Source of the DNA: JADJEI01 sp035328465
GTDB lineage: Bacteria; Bacteroidota; Ignavibacteria; Ignavibacteriales; Ignavibacteriaceae
Direction: 5' to 3'
DNA: 59,689 nucleotides
Assembly (NCBI GenBank): GCA_035328465.1
Contig: DAOLIQ010000011.1
Span: 1 to 59,689 of the forward strand
Shown in pieces: positions 16,184-25,706 of this stretch. Position numbers and translations under genes: made by a program. The notes under the pieces are model-generated. The model saw only the letters and a program-made list of their open reading frames with translations. It was not told the DNA's origin and did no database searches. Position 1 is the first letter of the stretch. The number at the start of each line of letters is the position of its first letter.

Positions 16184-18769
16184 ATGTCTTTTCCTTTCCG
16201 TTCTTTTCTGCTGTGTATTACAATTTCTTTAACTTTTTACAATTTTTCTTTTAGCCAGATTGTATTTAAAGAACCTGCTTTCCATAATCTTGAAGAAGCA
16301 GATCCTTCCTTTTTGCAGCAAAATGATAAGCTTCAGATAATTTCTTTAAATGGAGATTGGAAAATCTACACACCTGATGATGATGAAATAACCAAACTTA
16401 AAATAAAAGTTCCTTCTGTTTTTTATGGTGATGGAAATATTGTTTACGAAAAATCATTCAATGTTTCTAAAAATCAAATAACCTCAAACCAATTAAGACT
16501 TAATTTTTTTGGAATCAATTATACTGCTGATATATCCCTCAACAATGTAATTATTTATCGTCACTCGGGCGGTGAGCTGCCGATAAGAATTGATTTGCCA
16601 AAAGATATTTTAAAATCAGACAAAGCTAATATTATAAAAGTATCTCTTGCTTATAAACTTGATTCGCAAAACACTATTCCTCTTAAAAATAAATTTTTAT
16701 TTCCTAATAATTATGGCGGAATAATCAGAGATGTTTTCATTGAGGTTTTGCCGCTCGTTGCTATTGAAAATTTTTTTACTACAACAGAAATTAAAGATGG
16801 AAAAGTAAATCTTAGGTCAAGCATTAAAGTTTCCAACCGGCTTACAAAAAAGAATGCAGATTCTTTGATCTCGAATGAACAATTCTTCTTAAAAATACTT
16901 TTAACAGATGCAGCCGGAAATACCTCAGTGCTTTCAGAATCTCCAATCCAACTAAAACCAAATGAGGAAAAATCTTTTACACAAAATTCAATTGTAACAG
17001 AAACAAAATTTTGGTCGCCGGAAAATCCTTATTTGTACAAGATAAAATTTCAAGTACTTTCTAAAGATCAACTACTTGATGAAAGAGAAATGGATTATGG
17101 GATTTATTCGCTTCGCTTCACAGACCAAAATTTATTACTCAATGGCTTGGATTACCAGCTAAATGGTGTGACTTATATTCCCTCCTTCGGCGAATTTGGA
17201 AGTTTAGCTGATTATGGAAAAATGGAGCAGGACATAAAAACGATAAAAGAAACCGGATTCAATGCAGTCAGATTTGCCAAATCAATTCCTCATCCATACT
17301 TCCTTTATTTGTGCGGCAAGTACGGGCTGTTCTCATTTATTGAATTGCCTTTAAATTCAATTCCCGAAAATCTTTCGATTGATCAAAACTTCAGAGAACG
17401 ATGCAGTAATTTTATCCAAAATATGAACGGAAGTTTCGGTAAATATTTTGCTGTAGCCGGCATTGGCCTTGGCGGTGCTTATTTATCGTCAAGCCCGGAA
17501 CATAGATCTCTAATTGAATTTTTATCTGCCGATGTAAAACAAAAATTTAAGGGAATTGTTTATGCATCTTTTTGTGATACTGAAATTATCGAATTGAATA
17601 ATTTAGATGCATTCGGGCTTGAAATGCTAAACAAAAATATCAATGAAGTTATTCGGGAAGTTGAAAAACTGAAAACTCAAATCGGTGAAAGCAGGGTGTT
17701 TATTTCGGAGGCAACTTATTTAGTCAATTCTGGAAATACAGATGGATATCTCAATCCTTTTTCATTCGAAGCGCAAGCAAAATTTTATTCTGATATAATT
17801 GCTTATGCTTCCACATCAAAGCTCTCTGCTTATTTCATTAATTCTATGTTTGATTACCGCGGTGATTTATCTTCTGTTGTATCCGGTTATGAAAGCAATA
17901 ATATTTATAAAACAGGAATTTTAAGAGAAGATAGAAGAACCAATTCGTTAACTTATAAAGTTATTTCTGCGAAACTCAAAAATCTTGATAAAGTCACCAT
18001 TCCGATTGGAAGCCGCAAAGATGATTCTCCAATGATATTTATTGTATTTGGACTTGCTCTCGCTTTGATGATGGGTGTGCTGATCAATTCAGGCAAGAAA
18101 TTTCGCGAAGATACAAGCAGAGCATTATTAAGACCTTATAATTTTTTCGCCGATGTTCGTGACCAAAGAATTATTTCGGGATATCATTCTGCTTTTCTTG
18201 GGTTAATCATTATTCTTGTCTCGGCTTTGATCGCGGCAAATTTGCTTTATTACTTAAGGAACAGTGTTCTCTTTGACAAGCTTCTGATTTCATTCGGAAG
18301 TGAAGTTATTTTGTCCACAGTTACATTTTTAAGCTGGCATCCATCAGCAGCGCTGTTTTGGCTTTCAGTTTTATTAGGATTGTTTTTAATTGATGTCATT
18401 GTTCTTGTTAAGGTATTTTCTTTTTTTGTAAAAACACGTGTTTATTTTTCAAGTATCTTTTTTACTACCGTTTGGGCGCACCTTCCTCTCGCATTATTAA
18501 TACCCGTCGGAATAATTCTTTACAGAACACTTAGTGCAGAAATTGCTAATACATATATTTATTTTTCTTTATTCATTTTTTTGATTTGGATTTTTTATCG
18601 TTTATTAAAAGGTATCAGCGTAATCTTTGATGTGAATGCCGGGGCAGTATATTTCTACTCAGCAGTCTTTCTTGTTGTTGTTATCGGGGTAGTTGTGTTT
18701 TTTGCAGAGTTGAACAATTCATTCCTTGAAAATTTCCTTTTAACGCTTAAACAATTTCAACTTATCTAA
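16184..18769 (+). CDS. Glycoside hydrolase 2-like exported protein with C-terminal membrane domain
   Basis: I take ATG 16184, not the upstream TTG 16145, because it begins a clean signal peptide (MSFPFRSFLLCITISLTF...SFSQ). This gives 861 residues. About 45-190 resembles the GH2 sugar-binding jelly roll (SLNGDWKIY...VYEKSFNV...LRLNFFGINYTADISLNN), about 195-310 an Ig-like GH2 domain (FWSPENPYLYKIKFQV), and about 315-600 a TIM-barrel (GVTYIPSFGEFG, ETGFNAVRFAKS). The acid/base Asn-Glu expected after strand 4 is missing: the place reads GIGLGGAYLSS near 425-435. A nucleophile-like Glu remains (FISEATY, near 508). About 612-861 has some six transmembrane helices, a combination I do not recognise. 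It may be a carbohydrate-binding or inactive enzyme anchored in the membrane. smc begins 12 bp later. Confidence 0.75.
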   Translation: MSFPFRSFLLCITISLTFYNFSFSQIVFKEPAFHNLEEADPSFLQQNDKLQIISLNGDWKIYTPDDDEITKLKIKVPSVFYGDGNIVYEKSFNVSKNQITSNQLRLNFFGINYTADISLNNVIIYRHSGGELPIRIDLPKDILKSDKANIIKVSLAYKLDSQNTIPLKNKFLFPNNYGGIIRDVFIEVLPLVAIENFFTTTEIKDGKVNLRSSIKVSNRLTKKNADSLISNEQFFLKILLTDAAGNTSVLSESPIQLKPNEEKSFTQNSIVTETKFWSPENPYLYKIKFQVLSKDQLLDEREMDYGIYSLRFTDQNLLLNGLDYQLNGVTYIPSFGEFGSLADYGKMEQDIKTIKETGFNAVRFAKSIPHPYFLYLCGKYGLFSFIELPLNSIPENLSIDQNFRERCSNFIQNMNGSFGKYFAVAGIGLGGAYLSSSPEHRSLIEFLSADVKQKFKGIVYASFCDTEIIELNNLDAFGLEMLNKNINEVIREVEKLKTQIGESRVFISEATYLVNSGNTDGYLNPFSFEAQAKFYSDIIAYASTSKLSAYFINSMFDYRGDLSSVVSGYESNNIYKTGILREDRRTNSLTYKVISAKLKNLDKVTIPIGSRKDDSPMIFIVFGLALALMMGVLINSGKKFREDTSRALLRPYNFFADVRDQRIISGYHSAFLGLIIILVSALIAANLLYYLRNSVLFDKLLISFGSEVILSTVTFLSWHPSAALFWLSVLLGLFLIDVIVLVKVFSFFVKTRVYFSSIFFTTVWAHLPLALLIPVGIILYRTLSAEIANTYIYFSLFIFLIWIFYRLLKGISVIFDVNAGAVYFYSAVFLVVVIGVVVFFAELNNSFLENFLLTLKQFQLI

Positions 18770-18781
18770 AACGGACTTTAT

Positions 18782-21700
18782 TTGTATTTATCAAAGTTAG
18801 AAATATTCGGTTTTAAATCTTTTGCAAATAAGACTGTGGTTGATTTCAACAGCGGCGTTACTTCCATCGTGGGACCAAATGGGTGTGGCAAAACCAACAT
18901 AGTTGACGCAATTAGGTGGGTGCTTGGCGAGCAGAGAAGCGGTGCTTTGCGCAGCGATAAGATGGAAAATGTGATATTCAATGGAACGAGTAATAAAAAG
19001 CCGATGGGCATGTCGGAGGTTTCGCTTACTATTGAAAACACAAAAGGAATTTTACCATCTGAATATTCCGAAATAACTATTACACGCAGAATTTTTCGAT
19101 CCGGCGAAAGTGAATATCTGCTCAACAAAAATATTTGCCGTTTAAAAGACATCACCAACCTTTTTATGGATACGGGAATTGGCGCTAATGCTTACTCAGT
19201 CATCGAGCTTAAGATGGTTGAAACAATATTAAGCAGTAAAGCAGATGAGCGGCGCATTCTGTTTGAAGAAGCTGCGGGCGTAAATAAATATAAACTTCGC
19301 CGGAGATTGGCTCTTCGCAAACTTGATGAAGTTAAAGCAGACCTAACCCGTGTAAATGATATTGTTTCAGAAGTTGAGAAAAAAGTAAATTCCCTTGAAC
19401 GACAAGCCAAGCGGGCAGATAAACATAATAAACTTTCTACAACATTGCGTGAATTGGAATTAGATCTTGCTGAAAGAGAATTTGCATTATTTCATTTTCA
19501 AAAAGATGAATTTAAAAATCTGAAAGAAGAAAATTTTAAAAAGAAAATACTTGCCGAATCAGAACTTGCTCGCCTTGACTCAGAACTTCAACTAATCAAG
19601 AATTCTTTAAATGAAACCGAATTGCTTCTTAAGGTAAAACGTTCATCAATTGAAAACCAAACCGAAAGTATTTTCCTGATTCAAAAGGATATTTCCGTTG
19701 ATGAGGAAAAGAAAAATCTGCTCGAAAAAAATATTCTGCGCTATCAGCAAGAAATAGACGAGCTTAGCTTGAAGCAAAAGGAAATGGAATTGTTCCTTAG
19801 CAATTCCGACAAACTCATAGATGAGCATTCTTCGCAGATAATCCTGATGGAAGCTCAAAAAAAAGCATCCGAAGAAAAAGTAAACCAAATAAAAATTGAA
19901 CTTGATGAAAAAAGAAATTACCTGAAGAGCCGTTCAGAAATTATTCTGAATAATTTCAGGGAAATATCTTCTAAAGAGAACGAGCTGTCTAATCTTGAAA
20001 AAAATCTTAAAGAAAAAAATGATCAGATAAACAATCTCAATTCTAAAATTCTTTCATTAACAAATAATGTGGCAAAGTCCGTAGGATTTCTTGAAGACCT
20101 TGAAGTTGAAAAACAACATGCTGAAAAGAAATTTTCGGAGGCTGAAGCTTTCTATCTTCACAAGCAAACTGAAAAAGAGCAGCTTGAAAAAAATCTGAGT
20201 GAATTAAAAAACAGAGAGCTTGACGGCAGAAGCACATTAAACGGAATTAAAGAAAGAATTAAATTCATACAAAGTTTAATTAGCAAATTGGAGGGTGTAT
20301 CTAAAGGCGCTCGTGCATTGCTTGATTATTCCGGCTGGGCTGCCGGAGATAAGGCTTTGCTCGCTAATGTTGGTTCCTCCGATGAGCATTACCGCTTTGC
20401 TGTTGAAGCGGCTTTAAAGAATAATCTGAATAATATTCTTATTGAAAGCATTGACGACCTTCAGAATGGAATTGCTTACTTAAAGGAAAACGGAATAGGT
20501 AAAGTTTCTTTTATTTTGAATAGATCAGAAAATCCGTCCAAGAGTTTACTCGACAATTTATTTTCTTTTCTTAAAAATAGAAGAAAGAAAAAATTAGAAA
20601 AAGAAACCGGCTTCTTAGGCTGGGCTTACACTTTCATAAAAACAGACGACAAGTGGAAAAAGATTTTTCAAAAAAATCTATCTGACACTGCAGTTGTTGA
20701 CTCGCTTGAAAATGCTTTTAAATTTTCCGAAAAATATCCTCTTTTCAAATTCACTACATTAACCGGCGATTTTATTGATCAAAACGGTGTGGTCGAAGCA
20801 GGCTCAACTCCGCTCGAAGATGATTCGATGTTCGGCAGGCAGCAGCTTCTCGAAAGCTTATTAAATGAACTTCCAGAACGTGAACTGGCAATCAACAATC
20901 TAAAGAACGAAATAACAACAATCGAAAATCAAATCTCTGCAATTGATCTTCGAGTACTTTCGGAAAAAGGCAGACTGTTGATGAATGAAATTTCAAACAT
21001 CGAAAAACAGATTACGCAATTTGAATTTGAAAAGAAAAAAGCTGATGATGAAATTGAATCTGCACGTAAAACAATCCAATTGCTGGCAGATGAATCAAAT
21101 CGGATTGATACCAAAAAAGAAAACCTGAATCACGAACTGCAAAAAATCCTTCAACAGAAAAAAGAAGCTGACATCGAACTTGAAAATCTGGAAAATGATT
21201 TTGCTTCCGTTGATGTCTTGTACAACACTGCTCTTAGTCTTTACAACCAAAACGGCATTCAATTAGAGAGACTGCTCGGTGAAAAACGAAATACCGAAAA
21301 TTCAATTAAAAGAGCTAATGAGAATCTCGAAACAATAATTAATTCAATTACTAAAAGAGAAAATGATATCAACTCTGCTATCGAAGAAAAAAAGCAAGTT
21401 GTTAAAAATCTTGATCAAAATAGTGCTACGCTGATTGAGCTCGAAAAAGTAAAGGATATTCTTCTCGAAGAAGAAAAAAATATAGATGCAAACTATAACG
21501 AAATTAAGAGACAAATCACCGAAATTGAAAATCAATTACGCACTTTAAGGCAGCAGCGGGAAAATCTTTCAAACGAAATCCATTCTGCCGATCTGCACGT
21601 GCAGGAACTTGATATAAAAATTTCGAACCTTATTGCTTCGATTCAAGAAAATTATTCGCTCACGATTAATAAAAAAGCATTCGATGATTTGGAAAATTTT

Positions 21701-22372
21701 GATTTTAAAAGCAGAACCGAAGAAGTGCATAATTTAAAGCAGCAGATGAAAAATCTTGGACCTATTAATTTACTTGCATACTCAGAGTATGAAGAAGAAA
21801 AACAGCGGTTTGATTTCCTGAGCAAGCAAAGACTCGATCTAATAGAATCAGAAAAAGATGTGCTTGAAACAATAAATGAAATTAATACTTCTGCCCAGCA
21901 GCTTTTCAGCGAAACATTTGAAAAAATAAGAGCCAATTTTACGAACATATTTCGGGGCTTATTTAATCCGGGTGATGAGGCAGACTTAAGGCTCGAAGAA
22001 AACGCTGACCCGCTTGAAGCAAAAATTGAAATTGTTGCAAAACCAAAAGGCAAAAGACCAACTTCAATAGAATTACTTTCGGGCGGCGAAAAAACACTTA
22101 CAGCCATTGCATTACTTTTTGCTATTTATCTCGTAAAGCCAAGCCCGTTCTGTATTCTTGATGAAATAGATGCCCCGCTTGATGATGCTAATATTGATCG
22201 CTTTACAAAAATTATCAAAGACTTTAGCAATGATACCCAATTCATTGTAGTCACTCACAATAAAAGAACAATGGAAGCGGCTCAAACTCTTTACGGTGTT
22301 ACAATGCAGGAGGAGGGAATTTCAAAACTTGTTAGCGTAAGATTCAATGATGACTTCAACATTGCCAGTTAA
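18782..22372 (+). CDS. smc: Chromosome segregation protein SMC
   Basis: The full-length 1196-residue condensin ATPase that organises and segregates the chromosome. The start is a TTG at 18782: it gives the invariant N-terminus MYLSKLEIFGFKSFA and there is no ATG nearby. The Walker A motif is GPNGCGKTN (31-39). Long coiled coils (about 170-500 and 680-1010) surround a hinge near 510-660 that starts around SKGARALLDYSGWAAGDKAL. The C-terminal head has the ABC signature LSGGEKTLTAIALLFA near residue 1100 and Walker B FCILDEIDAPLDDANI. Partner genes scpA and scpB are not in the window. It is 12 bp downstream of the GH2-like gene and 16 bp upstream of a T9SS protein gene, so it lies inside a long transcription unit. 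Confidence 0.97.
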   Translation: MYLSKLEIFGFKSFANKTVVDFNSGVTSIVGPNGCGKTNIVDAIRWVLGEQRSGALRSDKMENVIFNGTSNKKPMGMSEVSLTIENTKGILPSEYSEITITRRIFRSGESEYLLNKNICRLKDITNLFMDTGIGANAYSVIELKMVETILSSKADERRILFEEAAGVNKYKLRRRLALRKLDEVKADLTRVNDIVSEVEKKVNSLERQAKRADKHNKLSTTLRELELDLAEREFALFHFQKDEFKNLKEENFKKKILAESELARLDSELQLIKNSLNETELLLKVKRSSIENQTESIFLIQKDISVDEEKKNLLEKNILRYQQEIDELSLKQKEMELFLSNSDKLIDEHSSQIILMEAQKKASEEKVNQIKIELDEKRNYLKSRSEIILNNFREISSKENELSNLEKNLKEKNDQINNLNSKILSLTNNVAKSVGFLEDLEVEKQHAEKKFSEAEAFYLHKQTEKEQLEKNLSELKNRELDGRSTLNGIKERIKFIQSLISKLEGVSKGARALLDYSGWAAGDKALLANVGSSDEHYRFAVEAALKNNLNNILIESIDDLQNGIAYLKENGIGKVSFILNRSENPSKSLLDNLFSFLKNRRKKKLEKETGFLGWAYTFIKTDDKWKKIFQKNLSDTAVVDSLENAFKFSEKYPLFKFTTLTGDFIDQNGVVEAGSTPLEDDSMFGRQQLLESLLNELPERELAINNLKNEITTIENQISAIDLRVLSEKGRLLMNEISNIEKQITQFEFEKKKADDEIESARKTIQLLADESNRIDTKKENLNHELQKILQQKKEADIELENLENDFASVDVLYNTALSLYNQNGIQLERLLGEKRNTENSIKRANENLETIINSITKRENDINSAIEEKKQVVKNLDQNSATLIELEKVKDILLEEEKNIDANYNEIKRQITEIENQLRTLRQQRENLSNEIHSADLHVQELDIKISNLIASIQENYSLTINKKAFDDLENFDFKSRTEEVHNLKQQMKNLGPINLLAYSEYEEEKQRFDFLSKQRLDLIESEKDVLETINEINTSAQQLFSETFEKIRANFTNIFRGLFNPGDEADLRLEENADPLEAKIEIVAKPKGKRPTSIELLSGGEKTLTAIALLFAIYLVKPSPFCILDEIDAPLDDANIDRFTKIIKDFSNDTQFIVVTHNKRTMEAAQTLYGVTMQEEGISKLVSVRFNDDFNIAS

Positions 22373-22388
22373 AATATTTATACAATAA

Positions 22389-24356
22389 TTGAAAACTAAA
22401 ACAATACATAAAATTCTTTTTTACTTGCTGTCAGTTATGGCTTTGACCATTTCGCTTAATGCACAATGGGTGAATAATACAAATGAAAATACGAAGCTGG
22501 TGATGGATGTGATAGATCCCGTGAATATTTCTGTCGTGGATGATTCAAGGGGTGGGACTTTTATTTTTTGGCAGGACAAGAAAGAACTTGGCGGAAGTCA
22601 GGTATTATTTATTCATCTCGATGGAAGCGGGAAAGTGAGTTTCAGAGCTGATGGAAAAAAAATATCACAACTATCAGGGCCGATGTTAAATCCTGTTTCA
22701 ACTGCATCTACAAATGGTACGGCTGTTGTTCTTTGGAAAGATTACACGCATAATTCCTCCGGAGATATCTACATACAGAAAGTGACTTCGAATGGAAATT
22801 TGCTTTGGTCGCCAAGCGGGTTACAACTTACAAATCCTGATGAAGAAGTAAACGATTATTCGGTTGCTGTTAATAATAAAGGGCAAAATTTAATTTGTTA
22901 CATCGCTAAATCTAAAAGCGCTAATCCGGTTTATTCTATCAAAGTCAAAATAGTGAATGTTGATGGAAAAATTATAGGAAAGGATGAGGGGATCATAGTT
23001 CATTCTTCGTCAAACAGAAAATCGAATACAAACATTTTAGTTGATGAAAACGGCGGTGTTTTTATTTTTTGGATTGAATCTGAAAAAAATAAAAACGTAT
23101 TATATGCTCAACAAATTAACCAAACGGGTAAATTATTGTGGGGGAGTAAACCATTAGCAATTTCGAGTACTTCTCAAAGCATAACAACTTTTTCAGTTCA
23201 ACTAAGCGGCGTGAATAAAATATATTCTTGCTGGCAAACACAATCTCAGGATAAAGATATTTATCATCAGTTAATTGATTTAAATGGAAATATTTTATGG
23301 GAGCGCGGCGGAAAGTTTATTACAAAGCAAAAAGGTAATCAATCAAGTCCACAGGCTGTTGCATATGACTCCAGTATTATCGTAAGCTGGACAAATGAAG
23401 TTAAAAATGATCACAAAGTTTTTCTGCAAAAATTTGATCTTAAAGGAAAATCGATGTGGAAAAATGGACCGGTTAGCCCAGTGAATGAAAAGAGTGATCA
23501 ATTCGGGCAGAAGATAATAACTGATGGTAAAAACGGTGTTGTGCTTGCCTGGATTGATAAACGAAGTGATTCGGGCACGGGCGATATTTATTCTCAAAGG
23601 ATTAATTCATCCGGCGATTTAGTTTGGTATGACAAAGGAGTTTTGGTTGGCTCGCATTCAAATTCACTTAAAAGTTACCTCTCTCTTGTATCAGATAAAC
23701 GAGGTGGTGCCATAGCTATATTCAAAGATACTCGAAACAAAGCCAATGAAATTTACGGACAAAAAATTTTTAGTACGGGCACTTACATTTCTCAAATCGT
23801 AGGCTTTAGATCAGAATTGATAAATGATAAAATCAAAATTTCCTGGTACAGTGCTAATGAAACCGGCGATACAAAATATACAATCGAAAAAACTTCTCTC
23901 GCGGATTCAGGCATAACAGGCTGGCAAGAAGTGAACGTAGTAAATTCTCACGGCAAAGCAAACGCGAATTATTATGAATATTTCGATACTCCATACGAAA
24001 GTGGTACTCTTTATTACAGAATAGTTCAAAAAGATAACGAAGGAAACGAACAATCCTCGGAAGTATCTAAAATAGTTTATTTCAAAGGGGCTGACGAAAT
24101 CATTGTTGCACAAAATTCCCCCAACCCTTTTAGCGAGCAAACTAAAATTTCGTTTTATTTACCAACTCCTAAAAGAGTGACTGTTGAGTTTTTTAATAAT
24201 CGAATAGAAAAAATCAGCGAGGTTTCTAATCAATTATTTAACGCCGGCGAAAATGAAATTACTTTTTCTGCAGAAGGTTTAGAACCTGGTATTTACTTCT
24301 TCAGGTTCAAAGCCGACGAATTTGTTGATGTAAAAAAAATGGTGATTACAAAATAA
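22389..24356 (+). CDS. Secreted beta-repeat protein with T9SS sorting domain
   Basis: A 655-residue secreted protein. The TTG start at 22389 begins a signal peptide (KTKTIHKILFYLLSVMALTISLNAQ). Residues about 30-460 hold at least five units of some 50-60 residues, each with a G-x3-W type turn (GNLLWSPSG, GKLLWGSKP, GNILWERGG, GKSMWKNGP, GDLVWYDKG), which suggests a beta-propeller. A short FN3-like part follows (SWYSANETGDTKYTIEKT). The last 80 residues, from NSPNPFSEQTKISFYLP to KKMVITK, are a T9SS type A sorting domain that directs export across the outer membrane. Its ligand or activity is unknown. The gene is 16 bp from smc and the next gene begins 1 bp after its stop. Confidence 0.83.
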   Translation: MKTKTIHKILFYLLSVMALTISLNAQWVNNTNENTKLVMDVIDPVNISVVDDSRGGTFIFWQDKKELGGSQVLFIHLDGSGKVSFRADGKKISQLSGPMLNPVSTASTNGTAVVLWKDYTHNSSGDIYIQKVTSNGNLLWSPSGLQLTNPDEEVNDYSVAVNNKGQNLICYIAKSKSANPVYSIKVKIVNVDGKIIGKDEGIIVHSSSNRKSNTNILVDENGGVFIFWIESEKNKNVLYAQQINQTGKLLWGSKPLAISSTSQSITTFSVQLSGVNKIYSCWQTQSQDKDIYHQLIDLNGNILWERGGKFITKQKGNQSSPQAVAYDSSIIVSWTNEVKNDHKVFLQKFDLKGKSMWKNGPVSPVNEKSDQFGQKIITDGKNGVVLAWIDKRSDSGTGDIYSQRINSSGDLVWYDKGVLVGSHSNSLKSYLSLVSDKRGGAIAIFKDTRNKANEIYGQKIFSTGTYISQIVGFRSELINDKIKISWYSANETGDTKYTIEKTSLADSGITGWQEVNVVNSHGKANANYYEYFDTPYESGTLYYRIVQKDNEGNEQSSEVSKIVYFKGADEIIVAQNSPNPFSEQTKISFYLPTPKRVTVEFFNNRIEKISEVSNQLFNAGENEITFSAEGLEPGIYFFRFKADEFVDVKKMVITK

Positions 24357-24357
24357 A

Positions 24358-25077
24358 ATGGATCGAGCATTTAAAATATTTGTTGATTTTGACGGCACCA
24401 TAACAACCAAGGATGTGGGAGAGGCATTATTCGAAAAGTTCGGCATTCCAGAAAAAGTTAAACCGCTCATCAATCAACTATTAACAGACGAAATATCTTC
24501 ACGTGACTGTTGGGTTGAGCTTTGCAAATCTGTCGAATTTATTTCCGAAGTTGAACTGAATTCCTTTATTAGCACTATCCCAATCGATAAATCCTTTGCG
24601 GTTTTCAACGACCACTGCAGAAGAAATGGCTTTCAACTTTATGTACTCAGCGATGGTTTTGATTACTACATTGAAAGAATATTTAATAAGGAAAACCTGA
24701 GTAACATAAAATATTTTGCAAACAAACTTGAAATTTCTGACACCGGAAAATTAATTCCATCATTTCCTTTTTATGACGTTGCATGCAGCAGTTCGGCAAA
24801 TTGCAAACGCAATCATATTATTAACAACAGCGGCGATGATGAATACACTGTTTACATCGGTGATGGAAATTCTGATAAATATACAATTGATTTTTGCGAT
24901 TTCATTTTTGCGAAAGATGACCTTCTAAAATATTGCGAGAGAAATAGAATAAGTTATTTCCCTTTTAATAATTTCTTAGATGTAAAAAATAAACTTGAAC
25001 AGCTTCAATCAAAAAAGAATTTAAAAAAACGTCATCGTGCTGAGCTAAAACGTAAAGAAGTATATAAAGCAGAATAA
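24358..25077 (+). CDS. HAD-superfamily phosphatase (phosphoserine phosphatase/MtnX-like)
   Basis: A 239-residue cytosolic haloacid dehalogenase hydrolase of subfamily IB. Motif I is VDFDGTITTKD (residues 9-19), with the nucleophile and acid/base Asp residues. Motif II is YVLSDGFDYYIERIF near residue 97, and motif III/IV is VYIGDGNSDKYTIDFCDFIFAKDDL near residue 162. The pattern of a DFDGTIT start and a late GDGxSD is shared by phosphoserine phosphatase and by MtnX (methionine salvage), which cannot be separated by eye. The C-terminus is a short Lys/Arg-rich tail. It follows the T9SS gene by 1 bp, so it is translationally coupled, but the link seems positional only. Confidence 0.82.
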   Translation: MDRAFKIFVDFDGTITTKDVGEALFEKFGIPEKVKPLINQLLTDEISSRDCWVELCKSVEFISEVELNSFISTIPIDKSFAVFNDHCRRNGFQLYVLSDGFDYYIERIFNKENLSNIKYFANKLEISDTGKLIPSFPFYDVACSSSANCKRNHIINNSGDDEYTVYIGDGNSDKYTIDFCDFIFAKDDLLKYCERNRISYFPFNNFLDVKNKLEQLQSKKNLKKRHRAELKRKEVYKAE

Positions 25078-25103
25078 ATTTTAGAACCAAACAAAGAGAA
25101 ACA

Positions 25104-25706
25104 ATGTCAGATTTTGCAAAAAATATTTTTAAGTATAGAAGTTACACTCCTATCCCTTTTGTGATTATCATGCTGTTCTATGAGAATGCCAACATTTGGG
25201 GATTAATTTTCGGCTTTGCAATTGCTTTGAGCGGCGAGTTAATAAGGCTTTGGGGTGTAAGCTGGGCAGGCAGCGAAACCCGCACAACCGGCGATGTCGG
25301 CGGAACTTATTTAATTGTAAGCGGTCCTTTTAGCTACGTTCGAAACCCGCTTTACGTTGGAAATATTTTGATGTACCTCGGAATTGGTTTTATGTCCTTT
25401 GCAATTTTCCCCTACCTGCAAATAATTGCCCTTGTATTCTTCCTTTTTCAATATAGTACTATAGTTAAAGAAGAAGAAGGCTATTTGAAAAAAACTTTTG
25501 GCGCAGATTACGAAACCTATTCGAAAAACGTTCGCCGATTTCTTCCCAGACTTTCTGCTTACAAAGGATTAAATATCACACAGCCTAATTTTAATTTAAG
25601 CAGGGGGTTAAAATCCGAGCGGAGAACTCTTCAGGCCTTTTCTATTGTGATAATAACCATATTAATTAAATGGGTTATCCGAACAAGGATAGATAGTATT
25701 TTATAA
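25104..25706 (+). CDS. Isoprenylcysteine methyltransferase-like membrane protein
   Basis: A 200-residue integral membrane protein with about five hydrophobic segments. The core VSGPFSYVRNPLYVGNILMYLGIGF (about 71-95) and the later EEEGYLKKTFGADYETYSKNVRRFLP are the AdoMet-binding signature of the ICMT/PEMT (phospholipid methyltransferase-like) family. Bacterial members methylate small lipids or are of unknown substrate; no prenylated protein substrate is expected here. The C-terminal 45 residues include another hydrophobic stretch (AFSIVIITILIKWVI). The lpxB ATG follows its stop with no gap, so a role at the envelope is plausible, though not shown. Confidence 0.83.
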   Translation: MSDFAKNIFKYRSYTPIPFVIIMLFYENANIWGLIFGFAIALSGELIRLWGVSWAGSETRTTGDVGGTYLIVSGPFSYVRNPLYVGNILMYLGIGFMSFAIFPYLQIIALVFFLFQYSTIVKEEEGYLKKTFGADYETYSKNVRRFLPRLSAYKGLNITQPNFNLSRGLKSERRTLQAFSIVIITILIKWVIRTRIDSIL

